This document shows positions 51,107 to 61,097 of a stretch of DNA of 64,000 bases, piece after piece. The stretch's first letter is position 1, and the number at the start of each line of letters is the position of its first letter. This stretch comes from Treponema sp. C6A8 (GTDB lineage: Bacteria; Spirochaetota; Spirochaetia; Treponematales; Treponemataceae), in NCBI RefSeq assembly GCF_000619925.1, contig NZ_JHVB01000001.1:62001-126000 (forward strand). The letters run 5' to 3'. The position numbers and the translations under genes were made by a program. Below the pieces are notes generated by a model that was not told the origin of the DNA, did not search any database, and saw nothing but the letters and a program-made list of their open reading frames with translations.

Positions 51107-52231
51107 ATGGATCAAGTTATCATTTTTGCTCATCAGAACTATTCTGCTCTAGATAGTTTTTTTATTAGTAATAAAATTCAAAAGGTGTTTTTAGTACATA
51201 CTAAATCATTTTTGAATTTTAAAATTAGCAAATATTTTGCATCCTTAAAAGAAAAACTTGGAATTGATATTGTTTCATTTACCAATTTTCATCCTAATCC
51301 AGATTATGATTCTGTTGTAGAAGGCGAAAAACTGTTCCGTGAAACAAATTGCGATTGCATTATTGCTGTTGGTGGTGGAAGTTCCATTGATGTTGCAAAA
51401 TGTATAAAACTTTATATGGGACTTGACAACAATAAGCTATTTTTTGAGCAAGTTCCTATACCAAATGATATAAAATTAATTGTTGCTCCAACGACTGCAG
51501 GTACAGGGAGTGAGGCCACAAGATATGCAGTTATATATTACAAAGGTGAAAAGCAATCTATTACGCATGATACTTGCATTCCTTCTGAAGTGATTTTTGA
51601 TTCTGCTTTTTTACATACTCTGCCAGATTATCAAAGAAAATCTACAATGTTGGATGCATTATGTCATTCTTTGGAGGCATATTGGTCTGTTAATTCAACA
51701 GCAGAGAGTAAGACGTTCTCAGAGAAAGCAATTAATATAATATTAGAAAATTTGGATTCATATCTTAGAAATGAGGAAAAAGGTAACTATAATATGCTTA
51801 TGGCTGCAAATTTGGCAGGTAAAGCAATAAATATCACCCAAACAACTGCTGGTCATGCAATGTGTTATAAGCTTACTAGTATGTATGGCATTGCTCATGG
51901 TCATGCTGCAGCTTTATGTGTTAATAAATTGTGGCCATTTATGGTAAACAATACCCAAAAATCTAACGATGCTCGTGGAAAAGAATATCTTGATAATATG
52001 TTTTCACAGCTTGCGCAAATTATGGGATGTAAAAGTGTGAAAGAAGCAACTGTCAAATTTTCTTCAATTCTTCAAAAACTAAATATTGAAATACCTAATG
52101 TAAAAAATGTTGACGATTTTGATATGTTAAAAATTTCAGTTAATCCTGTACGCATAAAAAATAATCCTATAAAATTAACAGAAGAGGATATTAATATTTT
52201 GTATCATCAAATTTTAAGAAATAAGAACTAA
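51107..52231 (+). CDS. Iron-type alcohol dehydrogenase, probable phosphonoacetaldehyde reductase
   Basis: A 374-residue member of the Fe-ADH family: IIAVGGGSSIDVAKCIK for NAD(P), APTTAGTGSEATRYAVI, and the metal ligands around DALCHSLEAYW and GIAHGHAAALCV. PhpC-like members reduce phosphonoacetaldehyde to 2-hydroxyethylphosphonate and are usually coded next to PEP mutase, as here. The start may be the ATG at 51107 or the GTG at 51101; the latter overlaps the previous stop. No phosphonopyruvate decarboxylase was found between the two, which leaves one step unexplained. Confidence 0.82.
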   Translation: MDQVIIFAHQNYSALDSFFISNKIQKVFLVHTKSFLNFKISKYFASLKEKLGIDIVSFTNFHPNPDYDSVVEGEKLFRETNCDCIIAVGGGSSIDVAKCIKLYMGLDNNKLFFEQVPIPNDIKLIVAPTTAGTGSEATRYAVIYYKGEKQSITHDTCIPSEVIFDSAFLHTLPDYQRKSTMLDALCHSLEAYWSVNSTAESKTFSEKAINIILENLDSYLRNEEKGNYNMLMAANLAGKAINITQTTAGHAMCYKLTSMYGIAHGHAAALCVNKLWPFMVNNTQKSNDARGKEYLDNMFSQLAQIMGCKSVKEATVKFSSILQKLNIEIPNVKNVDDFDMLKISVNPVRIKNNPIKLTEEDINILYHQILRNKN

Positions 52232-52345
52232 CTGATACTTAATCGTAGTTAAATATTTTGTTGGTGGTTGTTCTGTGTGTGGAGTACCGGATGCAATTAA
52301 AAAATTCTATGGAGTATCTGAAAGGGAAAAATAGGTATAGAAATT

Positions 52346-53314
52346 ATGTCAAAATTAAAGAACGTAATAAAAAAATCTTTGTTTGGAAAATTTTTACTTA
52401 ATCTTAAACATATTTTTAATAGATTTGGAGACTATGGATATGTTTTAATGCTTCATAGGATAGGGGAAATAAATCCCAATGGAATTTCTGACAATGAAAA
52501 TATGAAAGTGTCTCCAGAGTATTTGAAACGATTAATTCTGGATGTTCAAAAAAAATATGATATAATTTCTATTTCTGATATAGCGGACAGATTAAAAACA
52601 AAACAAAAGAGAAAATTTGTATGTTTTACTTTCGATGATGGGTATAAAGACAATTTTACAATTGCTTATCCAATTTTTAAGAAGTTGAATGCTCCTTTTA
52701 CTGTTTTTACAGCAGCATGCTTTCCTAATAGAACAGCTTTATTATGGTGGTTCAAAGTAGAAGAATTATTATTGAAAAATGAATGTATAAAACTTTCAGA
52801 TGGCAGTAATTTTATCTGTAAATCCTTAAAAGAAAAAAATATTGTATTTTCAGAAATAAGAAAAAAAATATTACAATTAAATCAGTTGAATCTTGAGGAA
52901 GAACTTAATAATTTGTTTTCGGATTATACTATTGACTGGAGAGATAAAGATGATGAACTATGTCTTACTTGGAAAGAAATAAGTATGCTTCATAAAGACC
53001 CCTTAGTTACAATAGGAGCTCATACATCTCATCATTATAATTTAAAACAATTAAACAGTAATGAAGAAGTAAAACAAGAAATTCTTGAAGGTATTTACTA
53101 TTTCGAAAAGTACTGTGGTTTTAAACCAATGTTTTTTGCATACCCTTTTGGCTCTTCTTCTGAAGTTGGAGAACGAGAGTATCGTGTAGTTCAAGAGATA
53201 GGATTTTCATCAGCATATCTTGGTTATGGTGCCGGAATAAAAAAATATACAAATTCATATTCGTATCCCCGTATTGCACTTATGGATAATACTGATATTA
53301 AAAAATTATTATAA
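52346..53314 (+). CDS. Polysaccharide deacetylase
   Basis: A 322-residue protein of the NodB/carbohydrate esterase 4 family: CFTFDDGYKDN with the metal-binding Asp pair, GAHTSHHYNL with the His pair, and a later FAYPFGSSSEVGEREYR. It removes acetyl groups from N-acetyl sugars. There is a basic start but no clear signal peptide, so it probably acts on lipid-linked intermediates at the inner face. An odd gap of 114 bases precedes it, with a short frame (CGVPDAIKKFYGVSEREK, about 52277-52334) that may be a gene remnant. Confidence 0.87.
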   Translation: MSKLKNVIKKSLFGKFLLNLKHIFNRFGDYGYVLMLHRIGEINPNGISDNENMKVSPEYLKRLILDVQKKYDIISISDIADRLKTKQKRKFVCFTFDDGYKDNFTIAYPIFKKLNAPFTVFTAACFPNRTALLWWFKVEELLLKNECIKLSDGSNFICKSLKEKNIVFSEIRKKILQLNQLNLEEELNNLFSDYTIDWRDKDDELCLTWKEISMLHKDPLVTIGAHTSHHYNLKQLNSNEEVKQEILEGIYYFEKYCGFKPMFFAYPFGSSSEVGEREYRVVQEIGFSSAYLGYGAGIKKYTNSYSYPRIALMDNTDIKKLL

Positions 53315-53326
53315 GGAACCGTAAAT

Positions 53327-54085
53327 ATGAAAAGATTAGAAAACCCCAAGATTTCAGTAGCTATTGTGGTTTATAATCGAGTTAAAACATTAGGGGCTAC
53401 CTTACAAAGTATAGCTAATCAAAATTATAATAATATTGAAGTTATTGTAATTGATGGTGGTAGTACAGATGGAACAACTGATATTATAAAAAAATATGAG
53501 TCGTTAATTACATATTCAGTTAGTGAACATGATAATGGAATTTATGACGCAATGAACAAAGCTTTAGAAAAAGCAACTGGTGATTGGCTTTTATTTCTAG
53601 GGAGTGATGACAAATTTTACAATAAAAATGTTCTAAATTCTATTGTTCCAAAATTTAAGAAAAATGCAGTAAATTTAGGAATGGTCGAAAAGAGTGATGA
53701 TTTGAATATTGAGGGTGGCTTTCCGCTTGCAAAATACAGAGTATCTTTTAGTAATCCATGTCAACAGGCTCTTTTTTACCCAAAAGTTGCATATACTAAA
53801 TTTCGATTTAATCTAAAATATAAAATATTTGGAGACTGGGATTTTAATATCAGAATGTTTTGTAAATATCCAGTTCATTTTTTTAAGGATGTGGTTTCTG
53901 TTTATTGCACAGAAGGTATAAGTTCCTGTTCTAAAGATTCTGTCTTCATAAATGACAGGGAAAAAATAATTAGAGATAATTACTCAAAAATACAGATGAT
54001 GATTTACTTTATTATGAAGTATCGACGAGTAATTCAAGATAAATTCCAAAGAAAAACTTCATATAAAGGAGTTTTGTATGAATAA
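53327..54085 (+). CDS. Glycosyltransferase family 2
   Basis: A 252-residue GT-A enzyme: SVAIVVYNRVKTLGATLQSI, VIVIDGGSTDGTTDII, and the metal motif in FLGSDDKFY. HDNGIYDAMNKALEKATGDW is typical of the WcaA/colanic-acid-type group. The C-terminal basic helices may touch the membrane. It overlaps licD by 8 bases. Confidence 0.9.
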   Translation: MKRLENPKISVAIVVYNRVKTLGATLQSIANQNYNNIEVIVIDGGSTDGTTDIIKKYESLITYSVSEHDNGIYDAMNKALEKATGDWLLFLGSDDKFYNKNVLNSIVPKFKKNAVNLGMVEKSDDLNIEGGFPLAKYRVSFSNPCQQALFYPKVAYTKFRFNLKYKIFGDWDFNIRMFCKYPVHFFKDVVSVYCTEGISSCSKDSVFINDREKIIRDNYSKIQMMIYFIMKYRRVIQDKFQRKTSYKGVLYE

Positions 54086-54983
54086 TTATAATTGTCCTGA
54101 GAATTTCTTAAAAGAGGACGAAAGATGTGAATATAAAGTTTCGACAAAACTTAAAAAAATATGGGCTGTTGAAATAGATTTATATCAAAAATTTGCTGAG
54201 GTATGTGATAAATATAATATTAAATATTTTGCTTGGGCAGGGACTTTGCTTGGCGCTATAAGACATAAAGGTTTTATTCCTTGGGATGATGATTTCGATA
54301 TTGGATTATTACGTGAGGATTATGAAAAACTAATAAAAATTGCACCTAAAGAGCTTAAACATCCATATTTCTTACAAAATATGTACTCTGATAAAAAATA
54401 CTTTTGTGCATATTCACGTTTTAGGAACAGTGAAACGACAGGTGCAATTGTGGGTACAGATACTCCAGATTATAATAATGGAATATATATAGATATATTT
54501 GTATTGGATGGTAAGCCTGAAGATGAAAAGGAACTAAAACGATGGTATAAAAAAAGAGATTATGTTTCATTTTTGATAAACCATTTTGAAAGCAATTTTA
54601 AATATTCACACGGATTTAAGAAATTATTACACTATGTAATAAAAGGTTTTGTTAAGATATTTTTCAGTTATGATAGATTATGTAAAAAGTATAATAAAAT
54701 AGTTCAAAAATACAATAATAAATGTAATTGTGTTGGATTAATGACTCATTCATATGATTTTATTCATAAATATTATTGTACTAAGGAGTCGTTGGAACAA
54801 ATAGTGTCTGTGCCTTTTGAATATACAAAAATAAATATTCCTAAAAATTATGATGAACCACTAAGAAATATGTATGGAAGCTACATGGAGTTCCCACCGA
54901 TTTCAAAAAGAGGTATATGGCATAATGGACAGCTTATCTTTGATCCAGATACACCATATAAAGAATTTTTATCGAGGAAATAA
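54078..54983 (+). CDS. licD: LicD-family phosphotransferase
   Basis: A 301-residue protein with the LicD signature 'FAWAGTLLGAIRHKGFIPWD' followed by DDFDIGLLREDYEKL. LicD proteins are nucleotidyltransferase-fold enzymes that move phosphocholine or a similar group from its CDP/CMP ester to a sugar. With a CMP-phosphonate-making enzyme coded 3 kb upstream and no choline genes in view, transfer of a phosphonate such as hydroxyethylphosphonate is a plausible role. This is inference. Confidence 0.88.
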   Translation: MNNYNCPENFLKEDERCEYKVSTKLKKIWAVEIDLYQKFAEVCDKYNIKYFAWAGTLLGAIRHKGFIPWDDDFDIGLLREDYEKLIKIAPKELKHPYFLQNMYSDKKYFCAYSRFRNSETTGAIVGTDTPDYNNGIYIDIFVLDGKPEDEKELKRWYKKRDYVSFLINHFESNFKYSHGFKKLLHYVIKGFVKIFFSYDRLCKKYNKIVQKYNNKCNCVGLMTHSYDFIHKYYCTKESLEQIVSVPFEYTKINIPKNYDEPLRNMYGSYMEFPPISKRGIWHNGQLIFDPDTPYKEFLSRK

Positions 54984-54984
54984 A

Positions 54985-55149
54985 TTGAAAATAATCAAGA
55001 AACTTGATCAATATAAATATTTCCTTGAAACTTTAGGTTCAAACAATGTAAAAAACAGTTGATAACAATAAATATAAATTAATTATAAATATTTATTTTG
55101 ATGCTTTATAAAAATGTAAGATATGTAGATTTTATCCAAGAGGATTATT
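54985..55149 (+). pseudogene. 5' remnant of a capsule-type glycosyltransferase
   Basis: After GAGGA, a TTG-initiated frame of 25 codons reads MKIIKKLDQYKYFLETLG, close to the start of the enzyme at 48238 ([18 protein letters not shown]). The frame then breaks, but DNA likeness continues to about 55149: both share a stretch reading TATTTTGATGC and later GTAGATTTTATCCAAGAG. Only the first 50 codons or so survive. It shows that a second member of this family once stood after licD. Confidence 0.7.
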
Positions 55150-55232
55150 TAATCTTATCGAAATTAACATTTTTATAAGGTGGATATGAATTAGTCTAAA
55201 ATAATATAGTTTTTATATAATTAGGTAGAATA

Positions 55233-56990
55233 ATGAAATCTAGATTAAGTAACTACATAAAAGTATTTAAAATATTAACTCCCCGCCAAAAAAGAATATG
55301 TTTTGTAATTGTTATAATGATGTTTATTGGTGCAGTACTCGAAACTGCTGGAATTGGTCTTTTGTATCCTCTTATATCAATAATAGGAGATACCGAGAGT
55401 ATTATTAAAGTTGTAAAATTTCCATTTATACAAAAGATTCTTTTAAAGTTAGGAGTTAACAGTCATATACGTTTTATTGTTTTTTCTTCTGTTTTTCTTC
55501 TGATTTTTTATATTATAAAGAATATATTTATTTTTTATTTAAATAAGAAACTTATTGATTTTTCATTAAATAATCAAAAAGACTATACAGTAAGGCTTTA
55601 TGAATATTATTTGCGTAAACCATATCTTTTTCATACAAAAACAAATTATTCTGTTATTAACAGAAATGTAAGTTCTGGTGGAGATTATGTTTTCATGGTT
55701 ATATTAAACTATACCTTGAACATAATTACAGAATTAATAACATTACTTGTAATATGGGGCTTTTTGTTGCTAGTGGATTGGTTAATTGCACTTGTCACTT
55801 TTTTTGTTATTGGTCCAGTTATTCTTGTAATGATGATTTATTTTAGAAAACGTCTAACTAAGCTTGGTATTATCCAAAGTAGGGCCAGTGCTGCATATGG
55901 AAAATGGTTGGTTCAGGGTTTCTTTTCTATCAAAGAAACAAAAGTTCTTCAAAAAGAAGATTTTTATATTAATCAATTTAATAAAGTCTATTCTGAATAT
56001 ATTGACAGTTCAAAGCATGCAAAGGAAATCAATTTTATTCCTAAATCTTTAATTGAAGTGATTGCAATGTCGGGTATTATAATGTTAATTATAATTGAGG
56101 TGTTGATAAAACGAGATCCAGCTGCAATTATTCCTGTTATGTCGGTTCTAGCATTGGCTGCTGTCAGATTAATGCCTGGAGTAACAAGAATTATCAATTA
56201 TTTAAATTCAATAAAGTTTCAAATGCCATTATTTTTGGAACTCTATGATGATTTAATTGCTGTAAAAAATAATAAAAAATTTGAAACTCCTTTTTTCAAA
56301 GAAGAAAAAAAATATATACCATTCAATGATAGAATAGAAGTAAAAGATGTATGTTTTAAATATCCGGAAACAGAAAAAGAAATTCTTCACAATGTCAATT
56401 TTGTAATTCCGAAAGGAAAATTTGTTGGAATAATTGGTTCAAGCGGTGCTGGAAAAACTACATTTGTGGATATATTATTAGGGTTACTCAAACCTCAAAG
56501 TGGTAAGATACTTATTGATGGTTTGGATGCTAATGAAAATCTTTCTGCATGGCTAAATCACTTAGCTTATGTTCCTCAGTCTATTTATCTTTTAGATGCT
56601 TCTATTCGTGAAAATATTGCTATAGGAGTTGATACTGATAAAATAGATGATGAAAAAATGGAGAAAGTTTTGAAAATGGCAGAATTATACGATTTTGTTC
56701 AAGGTTTACCTGAAAAAGAAAATACAGGTGTCGGTGATAAAGGCGCTAGAATTTCAGGCGGGCAACGCCAGAGAATAGGTATTGCGCGTGCTCTGTATCA
56801 GGATCCTGATGTACTTGTTCTAGATGAAGCGACATCTGCATTGGATACGGAAACAGAATGTGCAATTACAGAAACTATACAAAAACTGAAGGGACAAATT
56901 ACAATTATTGCTATAGCACATCGTTTATCTACGCTTGAAAAATGTGATTTTAAGATTAAATTTGAGAATGGTGTAGCGGAAATCGTTTAA
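55233..56990 (+). CDS. ABC exporter, probable lipid-linked oligosaccharide flippase
   Basis: A 585-residue half-transporter: about six membrane helices in residues 1-330, then an ATPase domain with IGSSGAGKTTFVDILLG, the Q-loop YVPQSIYLLD, ISGGQRQRIGIARAL, LVLDEATSALD and the His switch AIAHRLST. It resembles MsbA and the PglK flippase. In a glycan locus with no Wzx seen so far, it is the best candidate for moving the lipid-linked repeat unit across the inner membrane. Confidence 0.9.
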   Translation: MKSRLSNYIKVFKILTPRQKRICFVIVIMMFIGAVLETAGIGLLYPLISIIGDTESIIKVVKFPFIQKILLKLGVNSHIRFIVFSSVFLLIFYIIKNIFIFYLNKKLIDFSLNNQKDYTVRLYEYYLRKPYLFHTKTNYSVINRNVSSGGDYVFMVILNYTLNIITELITLLVIWGFLLLVDWLIALVTFFVIGPVILVMMIYFRKRLTKLGIIQSRASAAYGKWLVQGFFSIKETKVLQKEDFYINQFNKVYSEYIDSSKHAKEINFIPKSLIEVIAMSGIIMLIIIEVLIKRDPAAIIPVMSVLALAAVRLMPGVTRIINYLNSIKFQMPLFLELYDDLIAVKNNKKFETPFFKEEKKYIPFNDRIEVKDVCFKYPETEKEILHNVNFVIPKGKFVGIIGSSGAGKTTFVDILLGLLKPQSGKILIDGLDANENLSAWLNHLAYVPQSIYLLDASIRENIAIGVDTDKIDDEKMEKVLKMAELYDFVQGLPEKENTGVGDKGARISGGQRQRIGIARALYQDPDVLVLDEATSALDTETECAITETIQKLKGQITIIAIAHRLSTLEKCDFKIKFENGVAEIV

Positions 56991-57061
56991 TACAATCGTA
57001 ATTATATGTTTTTATGCTAATATTAAATAATTATAAAAAGAAACAGGAATTATAGTATTTT

Positions 57062-57466
57062 ATGAACTACAAACTTATTGATATGGAAGTCCACGGTGAT
57101 CGTCGTGGAAAACTCATTTCTCTGGAAGAAATGCATAATGTTCCTTTTGAAATCAAGCGTATATATTATATGTTTGATACTTTACCAAATGAATCTCGTG
57201 GGTTTCATGCTCATAAAAATCTTGAACAAATAATCATTGCAATTGATGGCGCTTGTCGTTTTATTCTTGATGATGGTGAGAGACGCGAATCTGTTTTACT
57301 TAACCGCCCAGATGTTGGTTTGTATATAGGACCCGGTATGTGGCGAGAAATGCATGATTTTTCATATGGTTGTAAATTAGTGGTTTTGGCAAATGAATAT
57401 TATGATGAAAAAGAATATATCAGAAATTATGATGATTTCTTGAAGTCTTTGAAGGAAGGTAAATGA
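57062..57466 (+). CDS. fdtA: Sugar 3,4-ketoisomerase, FdtA-like
   Basis: A 134-residue cupin: [41 protein letters not shown] (with the catalytic His pair) and [36 protein letters not shown]. The family isomerises dTDP-4-keto-6-deoxyglucose to the 3-keto sugar. It is followed by an acetyltransferase (4-base overlap) and an aminotransferase, exactly the set FdtA-FdtC-FdtB that makes dTDP-3-acetamido-3,6-dideoxyhexose. The rmlAB genes needed upstream are not in this window. Confidence 0.9.
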   Translation: MNYKLIDMEVHGDRRGKLISLEEMHNVPFEIKRIYYMFDTLPNESRGFHAHKNLEQIIIAIDGACRFILDDGERRESVLLNRPDVGLYIGPGMWREMHDFSYGCKLVVLANEYYDEKEYIRNYDDFLKSLKEGK

Positions 57467-57939
57467 TACATCAGCTTTCTGATTGTAAAGCAGTAATTCC
57501 ACAAAGTACAAATATCTGGCAATTTTGCATAATTTTTCCAGAGGCAAAAATTGGTGAAAACTGTAATATTTGTGCTAATGTACTTATTGAAAATGATGTT
57601 GTTGTTGGAAATAATGTCACTGTAAAAAGTGGTGTCCAGCTTTGGGATGGCATTACAGTAGAGGATAATGTTTTTATCGGCCCTAATGCTACATTTACAA
57701 ATGACTTATTTCCCCGTTCAAAAAATCCCGATTGGGAATTAAAGAAAACAATAATAAAAAAGGGTGCGAGTATTGGAGCTAATGCAACAATACTCTGCGG
57801 AATAACAATTGGTGAAAATGCTATGATAGGAGCTGGAAGCGTAGTAACAAAGAATGTTCCTGATGGAGAACTTTGGGCTGGTAATCCTGCGAAATGTCTA
57901 AAGAAAATAGAGGAAAAAAAATGCAAGTTCCCTTTTTAA
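57463..57939 (+). CDS. fdtC: Left-handed beta-helix sugar N-acetyltransferase, FdtC-like
   Basis: A 158-residue hexapeptide-repeat protein: [20 protein letters not shown], then [28 protein letters not shown] with the loop FPRSKNPDW typical of WbpD/FdtC enzymes, and the final [26 protein letters not shown]. It transfers acetyl from acetyl-CoA to the amino group placed by the next gene product. It overlaps fdtA by 4 bases and fdtB by 19 bases. Confidence 0.9.
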   Translation: MIHQLSDCKAVIPQSTNIWQFCIIFPEAKIGENCNICANVLIENDVVVGNNVTVKSGVQLWDGITVEDNVFIGPNATFTNDLFPRSKNPDWELKKTIIKKGASIGANATILCGITIGENAMIGAGSVVTKNVPDGELWAGNPAKCLKKIEEKKCKFPF

Positions 57940-59021
57940 GCTTAAAAGATGTAACAAATAAATACAAAGATGAAATACACGAAGCTGCTCTTCGAGTAAT
58001 TGATAGTGGTTGGTATCTTCAGGGGAAAGAAAACGAAAGATTCGAATCAGATTATGCCAACTATATCGGAACTAAATATTGTGTAGGTTGTGCCAATGGA
58101 CTTGATGCCCTCGTTTGGATTTTCCGAGCCTATATTGAACTTGGCATTATGAAACCTGGTGATGAAGTAATTGTACCTGCAAATACTTATATTGCAACAA
58201 TTCTTGCAATTACAGAAAATGGTCTTGTTCCTATTCTTGTTGAGCCAAATATCAATACATTTCAAATTGATGATAATTTAATTGAAGAAAAGATAACTTC
58301 TAAAACAAAGGCTATTACAATCGTGCATCTTTATGGGCAGTGTGCGTATACAGATAAGATTGGGGACTTGTGTAAAAAATACAATCTTAAGCTTATTGAA
58401 GATAATGCGCAGGCTCATGGCTGTATATTTAATGGTAAAAAGACTGGTAGTCTTGGTGATGCAGCTGGACATAGTTTCTATCCTGGAAAGAATCTTGGAG
58501 CTTTGGGAGATGCTGGCGCCGTTACAACAAATGATGAAGCGCTTGAAAAAGCAATTAGAAGCCTTGCAAATTACGGGAGTGCAAAGAAATATGTATTTCA
58601 GTATACAGGGCGTAATAGTCGTTTGGATGAAATTCAGGCAGCTATTCTTGATATAAAACTGAAACATCTTGATGAGGATGTATTACTTAGAAAGGAAGTT
58701 GCCAAGCAATATATCGATGGAATCAAAAATCCAAAGATTATACTTCCAAAAATTACAAATTGGGATCAGCATGTATTCCACATTTTTACAGTGCTTTGCG
58801 AGCAGCGTGATGAGTTGCAGAAACATCTTGAATCAAAAGGTGTAGGAACTAATATTCATTATCCAATTCCACCGCACAAACAGGACTGTTATAGGATGTG
58901 GAATAGAATTTCTTTGCCTGTTACAGAGAAAATTCATGCCCAGGAATTGAGCTTGCCGATGAGTCCTTGTCTGACAAATGAGCAGGTTCAGTATGTTATT
59001 AAATGCATTAATCAATTTTAG
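57921..59021 (+). CDS. fdtB: DegT/DnrJ-type sugar aminotransferase, FdtB-like
   Basis: A 366-residue PLP enzyme. The start at 57921 ([11 protein letters not shown]) has AGAGGA upstream; an earlier in-frame ATG at 57894 lies inside fdtC without a ribosome site. Motifs: [34 protein letters not shown] and [18 protein letters not shown] with the PLP Lys. It aminates the 3-keto sugar made by FdtA. In this locus it belongs to the Fdt set and not to the nonulosonate set, which leaves the latter without a DegT enzyme. Confidence 0.92.
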   Translation: MQVPFLSLKDVTNKYKDEIHEAALRVIDSGWYLQGKENERFESDYANYIGTKYCVGCANGLDALVWIFRAYIELGIMKPGDEVIVPANTYIATILAITENGLVPILVEPNINTFQIDDNLIEEKITSKTKAITIVHLYGQCAYTDKIGDLCKKYNLKLIEDNAQAHGCIFNGKKTGSLGDAAGHSFYPGKNLGALGDAGAVTTNDEALEKAIRSLANYGSAKKYVFQYTGRNSRLDEIQAAILDIKLKHLDEDVLLRKEVAKQYIDGIKNPKIILPKITNWDQHVFHIFTVLCEQRDELQKHLESKGVGTNIHYPIPPHKQDCYRMWNRISLPVTEKIHAQELSLPMSPCLTNEQVQYVIKCINQF

Positions 59022-59415
59022 TATTTAGGAAAGTAAATATTTGAAGTATAAAAAATAATTAATTTAAAAGAAAGTTATTTGAGTATTTAATGTCATTTAA
59101 TTAAGAGATTAACTGAAGTAAAACAAAGATATATACATTTTTATTTTGTACTTATTATAGAACGTAAGAAAAAGTATAATGTGATTCCAAATACAGAAAT
59201 AAGCTATGTTTTCAATGAATTATCGATTCAACAACTGTATCAACATGTCTAAAACGCATAATTTACAGTTATAAGTAACAAAAGACCTGTCATCTTGCGT
59301 AAAATCTAACAAAGGATGTTTTTATAACTTCAATGTTAATGATGTCTGTTCTGAAAAATGACTAGTTTTTTTACATAAAATTAGTTCATCCCATAGTATT
59401 AATGAGATTTTTTTT
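59022..59415. other. AT-rich gap, no gene seen
   Basis: 394 bases between fdtB and the next transferase. No reliable frame, hairpin terminator or promoter was found. A short frame (IPNTEISYVFNELSIQQLYQHV, ending near 59252) could be the trace of a lost gene. Confidence 0.4.
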
Positions 59416-60741
59416 ATGAACCGAGTGATACATAAAATTAAATATCAAATGAAAAGAAGCAAGCTAGTTCTTTCGTTATATTCTTTTTATTTAAGGGCAA
59501 AAGAGAAGCTAACATATAACTTATTAAATAAAAAAGCTATAAAAAACTACAAAGAAGAATTGAGGATTGTTAGGTCAGGAAAAATAAAAATAGGTTTTTT
59601 GTTGCAAGACCTAAATGTTTGGAATAAAGAATCGAGCATTGCAAAAGTTTTATTTAATGATGATAGGTTTGATGTATACTTAATTTGTCTTCCTGGGGCA
59701 TTTAATGATGATAGAATAGTTGTGCGCTTAAATGAAAACTATAATAATGTCATAGAAGAGTATAGTTGTCAAAGATGTAAAATTATAAATGCATTTGAGA
59801 ACAACAAGTTTATTGATTTAAGAAAATTAAAATTAAGTTATTTATTTTATACTCGACCTTATAATAATTTTCTACCAAAAGAATATAGGTCTTACAATAC
59901 ATCACGTTATTTAAAAATTTGCTACACTCAATATGCAATAATTCTAGATAATAACCTATATAAAGATTTATGCAAAATAGATTTTTTTAGAAATGTATAT
60001 GCAGTTTATGCTAGTACAATGGATGAAGAAAAATATATACAAAATAGAATTAGCAAAATGGGAATGTCAGAATATCAAAAGTCTAAATATTTTGGCTATG
60101 CGGCAGCAGCTACTTTTTTAGATCAAAAAATAAATGGAAAAAGTGCATGGCCTGAAAATGTAGGGCAAAATAGAATAGTATGGACACCGCGTTGGTCAGA
60201 GAATAATTTTGGACGTTATGGAAAATATATAATAGAATATGCAAAAAAAAGAAATGATATTTTTATACTTCACAGACCTCATCCTTTAACACTTGGTACT
60301 TATTTGCAGACAGGTAAAATGACTGAAAAGGAAGTTGAACAATATAAATTATTAGTCAATAGTAATAATTCAAAATTAGATGAATCAAAAGAATATGGAG
60401 CAACTTTTTGGCAAAGCACACTATTAATAACTGATTATTCCTCCATAATATTTGAATACTTTCTTACTGGAAAACCTATTATTTTTTGTCCGTCAAAAGA
60501 AATTATCTATTCACCTATTGGTCTATTTGAGGAAATGTTAAAGTATTGTTATATAGCTAAGAATTGGTCAGAAATACAGCAAACGATAGATATGCTTTTA
60601 AGCGGAGATGACTTCAAAAAAAACGAACGTGAATACTTTATAAAAAAAGAATTTGGTCTAGATTACTTCAATGCTCCTGATAAAATTGTTAATGATATAT
60701 ATGAAGATTATATATTCCACGGTAATAAAATAAGAAATTGA
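59416..60741 (+). CDS. CDP-glycerol glycerophosphotransferase-like enzyme
   Basis: A 441-residue GT-B-like protein. The C-terminal half fits the TagB/TagF family: IVWTPRWSENNFGRYGKYI, IFILHRPHPLTLGTY, and LLITDYSSIIFEYFLTGKPIIF with the conserved D-Y-S-S. The N-terminal segment starts basic and may hold the protein at the membrane. It could add glycerol- or ribitol-phosphate, or another phospho-linked unit, to the glycan. No CDP-glycerol synthesis gene is seen nearby. Confidence 0.8.
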   Translation: MNRVIHKIKYQMKRSKLVLSLYSFYLRAKEKLTYNLLNKKAIKNYKEELRIVRSGKIKIGFLLQDLNVWNKESSIAKVLFNDDRFDVYLICLPGAFNDDRIVVRLNENYNNVIEEYSCQRCKIINAFENNKFIDLRKLKLSYLFYTRPYNNFLPKEYRSYNTSRYLKICYTQYAIILDNNLYKDLCKIDFFRNVYAVYASTMDEEKYIQNRISKMGMSEYQKSKYFGYAAAATFLDQKINGKSAWPENVGQNRIVWTPRWSENNFGRYGKYIIEYAKKRNDIFILHRPHPLTLGTYLQTGKMTEKEVEQYKLLVNSNNSKLDESKEYGATFWQSTLLITDYSSIIFEYFLTGKPIIFCPSKEIIYSPIGLFEEMLKYCYIAKNWSEIQQTIDMLLSGDDFKKNEREYFIKKEFGLDYFNAPDKIVNDIYEDYIFHGNKIRN

Positions 60742-60773
60742 AAACTTTTCTTTGAATTAAATACTTTGAAGAA

Positions 60774-60899
60774 ATGAATACTTATGAATCAAAATTGTTG
60801 TTATACGGAGATTTGGGAAATACTGGTAAAAATGCAGCTGTTTGGCCAAATACAATTTATGCAAATTATTATGAAGTTGATACATTTATAACTAATTAA
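60774..60899 (+). pseudogene. Short gene fragment (41 codons), possible transferase remnant
   Basis: A frame with its own ATG reads MNTYESKLLLYGDLG, NTGKNAAVWPNTIY, then ANYYEVDTFITN and stops. The order of residues looks like the first strand-loop-helix of a Rossmann-type transferase, but the rest is missing. It may be a decayed glycosyltransferase. Confidence 0.4.
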
Positions 60900-61097
60900 A
60901 AATATATTATTTTATAATTTTAAGATAATAGGATTAAATGTATTATAGTAAACTAAGGAAATGAGAATCAGGTTTATTTTTTATTAATAGTTATGAAATC
61001 TATAATATAATTAATTTATATATTAGAAAATAGTCTAGTCATTTATTAATATTATTATATATGTGAAGCTTAGTTTCGGAGTATACAGTTTGTAAGA
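60900..61097. other. AT-rich spacer
   Basis: 198 bases without any gene or clear hairpin. No terminator could be recognised. Confidence 0.35.

Noticed and set aside
58278..58667. Minus-strand frame opposite fdtB
   Set aside because: Shadow of the aminotransferase gene. No start signal, and unlikely composition.
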